Assembly (NCBI GenBank): GCA_934045905.1
Contig: OW203762.1
Span: 24,026,345 to 24,090,344 of the forward strand
Reading direction: 5' to 3'
Length of the DNA: 64,000 nucleotides
Source of the DNA: Leuctra nigra
Taxonomy: Eukaryota > Arthropoda > Insecta > Plecoptera > Leuctridae
Made by a program: the position numbers and the translations under genes. The first letter of the stretch is position 1, and each line of letters opens with the position of its first letter. The notes below the pieces were generated by a model. It saw only the letters and a program-made list of their open reading frames with translations, was not told where the DNA came from and searched no databases. Positions 58,746 to 64,000 of this stretch are shown piece by piece.

Positions 58746-59367
58746 CCCCTTCTACACGCTCACTTTAATATAGTATGTTAAACACACATTTAAATGACGT
58801 CTCATTTTAGCACGTCTACACACTCACTTTATCTATTGAAGCACTATCTGGTGACGATTCTGTAATTATTACCTTAATTTGTCGATTCAGTGCAGTGTTA
58901 TTCTAATGACAGTGAGGAGATTGCACATGAATGGTCCAGTGAAGTTATTTCCAAAATATGTTCCAGCTGTCAGTTCGAGTTGGAAACAAAATCACTCTTG
59001 GATGACATAGCCTCACTTTTAACACTCATAAGGACTTATTTATTATTTTAAAATTGTTTTGAGCCTTTGTGTTAGGTTAAAAAGTATTATTAAATAGCAC
59101 GCAACACACTTACAAATTCAATGAAACATTTTAACTTGAATATGTATACAATTTTACTATTAAATCTAGAACTGAAGAAGAACAAAAGCGAATCGTTTTT
59201 AAAAATAATCTCGCGAGATCTCGCGTCTTGCGTTAAACATAGGTTAAACATAGGTCCGTCGCGAACTTGAAGTGCGGTGTCATTTAAGGGAAGCTTGATC
59301 ATCTACACGGTGTACTTAAAGTGAGTGGCTACTAAAGTCCTATGTTAAAGTGAGCGTGTAGAAGGGG
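58746..59367. mobile_element. 622-bp TIR element with TA flanks
   Basis: CCCCTTCTACACGCTCACTT (58746 on) and its exact reverse complement ending at 59367, with TA (ATA/TAT) at both borders, suggest a Tc1/mariner-like non-autonomous element. A second copy of CTACACACTCACTTTA lies inside at about 58813. The 70-codon frame at 59090-59302 (minus) shows no family features. Confidence 0.8.
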
Positions 59368-61693
59368 TATAAAAGTGTAAAATATTTCATTGCTCAGGGT
59401 TTACTAAAGATGAAATATTCTAGCAACTCTGTCTGATACTAAATTTTACATTTAATTTTGTCTCCACATTTACTTGTTTCTTGGTTGTCGATTTTAGATG
59501 TCATATGGTAAGATTAAGATAGGGAAGGGATTTTGTTATAAATAGTGACCAAAATTGAAAATTACCAACATTCTATAACAAGGCGGCTGTGATGTTGAAG
59601 GTGCGTGATTAATAAACTGATACTTTCAAAGGCGGTGGGATTCAATTCAGTTTGTCTTCAAACTTGGTTATGACATAACCTCAGTTTGGCAAAGAGAAAT
59701 GAGATGTGCGCAAGACATTAGGTTCTTTTAACAGACCAATGAGGATGTAGTTGAAAATGTAATGCTTGTCTGACCTATGGCATTCGACAATGTCATTGAC
59801 ACTCTAAAATTATGCTGAATTCGATGGCACTAATAAAAACTCAATTGACAAATGAATGACTCAATTTAATAAGCATTCAATTCAATCTCAAAGGTTGCAA
59901 AGATATTCGCATGAAGTCGTTTTTAAGCCTCTAAAAAAAGGGAATAGTACAGACAAACTATTTTTAAATAGAATTAGTAACTAAATAGTACCCTAAATAC
60001 AGATTTTAGGGGAAATACCTTTTGAAATTATTGCAATCTCACCCAATTTTTCATCCTGTTACTTTACAAAAAAACATGTAGCTTTAGAGTCATTTCAGAT
60101 AAAAACACAATCAATAATTTTGTATTTTCAAATAATGTGTGACCGAGGGAACGACCGAGGAAACGACCGAGGAAAAGACTGAGAAAACGACTGAGGGAAC
60201 GACCGAGAAAACGACGGATACTATGACTATGGAGCGAGCTTTCAGCCCAATCACTGAAGGTAGAAGAAATAACGTCGGAAAAAGGATCTGAACAGATGAA
60301 TACCTGATCTGAACAGATGGTATCTTTGATTGAATCTTTTGAGATTTAAAAAAAAAAAAAATTTGATTATTAAATTTATTTATTGTTTCTGATTCGAACA
60401 TCGCAACTCAATCTCAACTAAGATATTTCTTGAATATTATTATATAAATACGTAATTGGCAGCTGTGTATTTGTTTTATTGTAAACAAAAAAATACATAA
60501 AAAAATAAAAACTTATTTCAAGTCCAAATTTGCAAAGCAGCTGTAATTGTTTTCTAGTGATTGACTTGCAATGGAGTTTATTTGACATATGAGTTGACTG
60601 ATATGATTAATGACTTCCATCAACAATCCTGGAGGCTGATAATCTGCCAGGAGCTCAGTGCACTCAGGCTTAGGGCCGCCCTTCAAGTGCAGCAGGGCGA
60701 GGGGAGGAGGAGGGGGGGGGTTACTTCTGTGATATCTACAACCCCCCAGCATCATAATCCTGAAGATTCGCTCTCGCCTTCCTGGACCACGTACGAATGT
60801 CATTGATAATGTGACATGATGCTGCATAACAACGCATCTTATTTAGCTGTGGGTTGGGTCAGATGTACGTCGAAATAAAGTCAATATTCTGACACATTCA
60901 GCTTTATCCACTCAGAAGGATACATTTACTTTCTACTTGAAAATATTGTTACACATTTTTTGTTTTATTTTTTATAATCTAGACAAGTTTGCATTAAAAA
61001 TAAAATTATAAGAGTAATCTCTTATTTTATGGACGACATTTGATGTTGGGCGTACCACCTAGGTACTGTTTGAACGTAAACGCAGTAATTTATTTTTGAA
61101 ACCAAACATCTAAAAATCTTCTAGCAAAAACTGAGCGGAAACAACAAAACGTGATTTAAAATATTTCTAAATGTTGATAAATAAGTAAAAAACACTGGCG
61201 GTTATTGTGAGCAATAAGAACTAAAATTGTGCCAGAATGTTAGCCAGTTGGCGGAATTGTATACAAAAAATCAAAAAAGTCTACGGCAATTTTGACTTAG
61301 TACAAAGTATAATTGTTGCACTGTCACAATATACGCCGTGATCTATGTAAATATATCTTAGTGTTGATTTCTTTTTTAACTTCAGTGAACCCAGAAATTC
61401 TGTGCTAGTTTCTTACTACATATCAGAAAAACACATCGTTATCCTTAGACCTTAGCTTAGAGAAGTTCTCTAAAGCTCACTCCATTCAGATTTTTATTTC
61501 TACACCAATATACAGTTGAAACTCGCCAAAAGCAGAATAAAATACCCATAATCCAGTAAAAACACACAAAGGAATGAAAATTCGCAGTGATCCTGAAATC
61601 CCAATGGAAAATACTTCACACTCCCCGCGTTGGGTTATTCTTTGAGACGAATGTGACAGTTGGTAATATACTCCCTGTTTTACATGACTATAG
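59368..61693. other. Intergenic, no supported gene
   Basis: Apart from the 12-bp minisatellite at 60138 and a purine-rich G run (60700-60720), only short frames occur. Confidence 0.4.
60138..60222. repeat. 12-bp minisatellite (ACGACCGAGGAA)n
   Basis: About seven imperfect 12-bp units. The minus-strand frame of repeated SVVPSVVF across it is a product of the repeat, not a gene. Confidence 0.85.
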
Positions 61694-61929
61694 AAGAGGT
61701 TGTTGGAAGCTCACTGGCGCCTGGCGCCTACACCTGGAGAACTGGAAATGTGTTCAGTATTCATGGAAGAGTTTCCAACACCGATATCGGGGTTGTCATA
61801 GCGACAAGGATCCATAGTGAATATCAGAAGAATCAAATTTGTTGGGACGATTCTCGATTCAATATTATGCGCAGCGGCTCTACTGGTAAAACAAACAGAA
61901 GCAATGGAACTGTTTCAATTATTAGCTAA
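61694..61929 (+). CDS. Possible 3' terminal exon of an unrecognised gene
   Basis: After a pyrimidine tract and an acceptor ACTATAG (61687-61693) an open frame reads EEVVGSSLAPGAYTWRTGN, then FSIHGRVSNTDIGV, ICWDDSRFNIMRSGS, to TAA at 61927-61929. AATAAA follows 8 bp after the stop (61937-61942). The composition (Trp, Cys, Gly, few low-complexity residues) and the poly(A) signal make it look more like a real coding exon than neighbouring frames. An in-frame TGA at 61654 means it cannot extend far left without an intron. I see no upstream exon and cannot name the family. Confidence 0.35.
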
Positions 61930-61936
61930 TATTTAT

Positions 61937-61942
61937 AATAAA
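61937..61942 (+). terminator. Poly(A) signal after putative exon
   Basis: AATAAA directly downstream of the stop codon at 61929. Confidence 0.35.
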
Positions 61943-62059
61943 ACAGTACTTTTAAATGATGTTTATTGTTTTAAACGCAACTTATTTCTCAATTTAATTT
62001 ACAAATAATTTTGAATACGACCATTCGGCTGACTAGCAGCTGACTAGCAGCCACTGGAA

Positions 62060-62152
62060 AATTTACATGTGTATTTTAATACCTTATTAATAATGTACAA
62101 TGTATTCCTAAGCTGTTAATAAAATTCTATTCTATTCTATTCTATTCTAAAA
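62060..62152 (+). mobile_element. Probable LINE 3' end with (TTCTA)n tail
   Basis: AATGTACAATGTATTCCTAA, GCTGTTAATAAAA, then four to five TTCTA units: the poly(A)-signal-like end and pentamer tail typical of jockey/CR1-like elements. Confidence 0.45.
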
Positions 62153-63075
62153 TTGCAAGTATGAAAATTGAAGTATAATTATGTTACATTAGTCATAGGA
62201 GCGTAAAAACAGCAGTTCAAAAGTGTAGATTCTCTTTGATAAAGATCAGCAAATACCAAAATTACAATATTTCAACCCATCAAAAATAATAACTCAAACG
62301 TAAACAAACGCTGTATCTAGGCCAGGAACATTTTACCACAATAAAATTCAAGTTTTTACTTTATAATAAGTGTTGCTATTTTATGTGTTTTTTTACCAAT
62401 AATAACCTATATTCAGTATTCAGTATTTTCACTCAGAATTTCAGTTCAGTATTTTAGATCTATCAAACGTCATGATGCTCTACAATAGATTCTATTTTGC
62501 TATTCTGACCCAGCTACAATAAAAACACACAATATCTATGTTGTCATGGTAACATCGATCTACACAGCAAACATCATTCTAACCAAAATTGTTATGATTC
62601 CCTCCTCAATATCGTACACACACACTCGTTTGTATTTTTATTATTCACGATCAGACTATGGAGATATTTTATATTCACGGTCTGTCGGGTAAAAAGCTGT
62701 TTTCTCTCGAACCATCATTCTCTTTTTCGGGTTCCGCCCCGAACACTGCACATGATCGAATATGCCCACGTCCCATTCTACCCTCCTCCACCCTATTACC
62801 GAAGCTACCCCTAGGTCTGGAACAATAATGTTTAGCCGCAGACTTTAGGGGTGAAAACCACAATATCAAGCGGGACGGGGGTGTGGAGAGAGAGCAAATA
62901 TTTGCAAGTCTTCCATCCCTATGAGGGGATTATTGGCTGGGGTGTCAAAGAGTCAAACTATTAACCATTGGAAATGAACAGAATTCGACAATTTCTATTT
63001 TGATTCATGACTCGATGAAATGATTAGACATTGTTTTAAAATCCAAACATTCTGTATTTCGATCCTACAATTTCC

Positions 63076-63241
63076 TTATTCCTGACTGAAGTTTCTCGTG
63101 GTTTTCCTCAATCGAGAGGAAAATGTTGGGAAGGTACCCTGCTAATTGGCCACTACCGCTTCCCTCTCACCTCATAATAATCACTCATCCGGCGCCATTA
63201 GCCTAGTTGTAGAACAGTGCGACGTTAAACACCACTAAAAA
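63076..63241 (+). mobile_element. SINE-A copy, diverged and shortened
   Basis: TTCCTGACTGAAG to GCGACGTTAAACACC and an A-rich tail; an internal stretch of the usual 3' body is deleted. Confidence 0.75.
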
Positions 63242-63849
63242 ATAATTAAAAAATAAAAGTGAAAAAGTAGACCGATGGCACAAATCAGCCTAAGCTAACA
63301 AAGATCTCTATATTCTCAAATGCTGCATTTTTAATAGAGTCGGTTATATTTTATTGGTGTAATTAAAAACAAGTATTATGAGCATGCGTACTACATTATC
63401 TGCATCCATTCAATTAATAACGGAAATCGATTATTAAATCTACTCAGTTATTGGAAAAGTAGGTGGTATTTGAAACATCATGCTCATGCTACAATGTCAC
63501 ACTAGAAACCATCTGAAATCTTCACAAGAAATGAGATGAAACCTGTTTCATCATAAGATTAAGAATGTATGTTGTAATTCATGAGTAGTTCATTATAAAT
63601 GAATATAAACAAAGTATTAAGAGTATGGTATAAATAACGTATTAATTTACGCAGCAAGCTGGACTATTCTAGACTTTATTTATTTATTTTTCATTTTATA
63701 TGGGTCTTACATTTTAAATTTTAAATTTTACTTGGACAAACGTTGAAGAATGCATATATTATATGAGAATATCAAATCAACATTTCAAGAGACATATTAA
63801 AACAACATTTAATTAAAATAGCACTCCTGAGGTGTGTTTGATTCTCAAG

Positions 63850-63990
63850 GTCATTCTTCCTGACTGAGGCAAATGCTGGGAAGGTTTCCTACTAATAGGT
63901 CACGCCCACTTCATTCCCAGTGTCCATAATCATAATCATTCATGTCGCCATTATTTAGCTGCTGAAGAGTGCGACGTTAAAAACCATTAC
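63850..63990 (+). mobile_element. SINE-A copy, diverged and shortened
   Basis: CTTCCTGACTGAGGCAAATG to GTGCGACGTTAAAAACC, missing about a third of the body; runs almost to the window edge. Confidence 0.72.
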
Positions 63991-64000
63991 AAAATATTAT

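Noticed and set aside
60111..60401. 96-codon minus frame with VVPSVVFSV repeats
   Set aside because: Translation of a 12-bp minisatellite.
62550..62575. X-box-like GTTGTCATGGTAAC
   Set aside because: Palindromic and near consensus, but single and without nearby gene evidence.
1..64000. CRISPR array, integrated virus or bacterial-type operon
   Set aside because: No regularly spaced identical short repeats with unique spacers, no viral polymerase or capsid frames, and all real genes are intron-split.

Overview
The window looks like AT-rich, repeat-dense genomic DNA of an arthropod, most likely an insect. All convincing genes are split by GT-AG introns, genes are sparse, and short interspersed elements and small inverted-repeat transposons fill most of the space. 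The lectin resembles insect haemolymph LPS-binding proteins, which would fit a hemipteran such as a planthopper, but that placement is an impression and not something I could check. There is no sign of bacterial or viral gene organisation.

Layout. 1-30.5 kb has no convincing protein-coding gene. It holds SINE copies, a short MITE with TTA target duplications (7994-8177) and a near-perfect 80-bp-arm hairpin (9481-9725). It also holds a 1.3-kb element with GC-rich palindromic sub-ends (9765-11087), a tRNA-like gene (11396-11467), and a family of elements beginning with an AACGCGTTGAT.AGCGAG motif, one containing an exact 404-bp duplication (11565-13829; reverse copy 24845-25665). Diverged tandem repeats occupy 14.5-17.4 kb, and a textbook hAT-type MITE with 8-bp target duplication lies at 28657-28949. 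30.5-40.3 kb carries two tandem, minus-strand, five-exon genes of the chymotrypsin-like serine protease fold (SP1 30538-33897, SP2 36193-40317). Both have Gln in place of the catalytic His, so both look like serine protease homologues rather than proteases. SP1 also has Ala for the catalytic Ser and two frame-breaking indels. SP2 reads into a 165-bp-unit minisatellite that encodes an acidic repeat in another frame. 42.4-44.8 kb and 48.4-48.8 kb hold another hairpin element and two more hAT-type elements with perfect 8-bp target duplications. 45123-46673 is the large terminal exon of a ten-finger C2H2 zinc-finger protein (minus strand). Around 50 kb two RFX-type X-box motifs lie 365 bp apart. 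53005-56848 is a four-exon, plus-strand secreted C-type-lectin-like gene. 58.7-59.4 kb is a TIR element, 61694-61929 may be the last exon of an unrecognised gene, and the right edge ends in SINE fragments.

The genes do not form an operon or an obvious pathway. The two protease homologues and the lectin each begin with a likely signal peptide. All three belong to families active in haemolymph or gut, often in immunity or digestion (family knowledge; no expression evidence here). The main story is duplication and decay of a pseudoprotease pair amid very active small DNA transposons and tRNA-derived SINEs.
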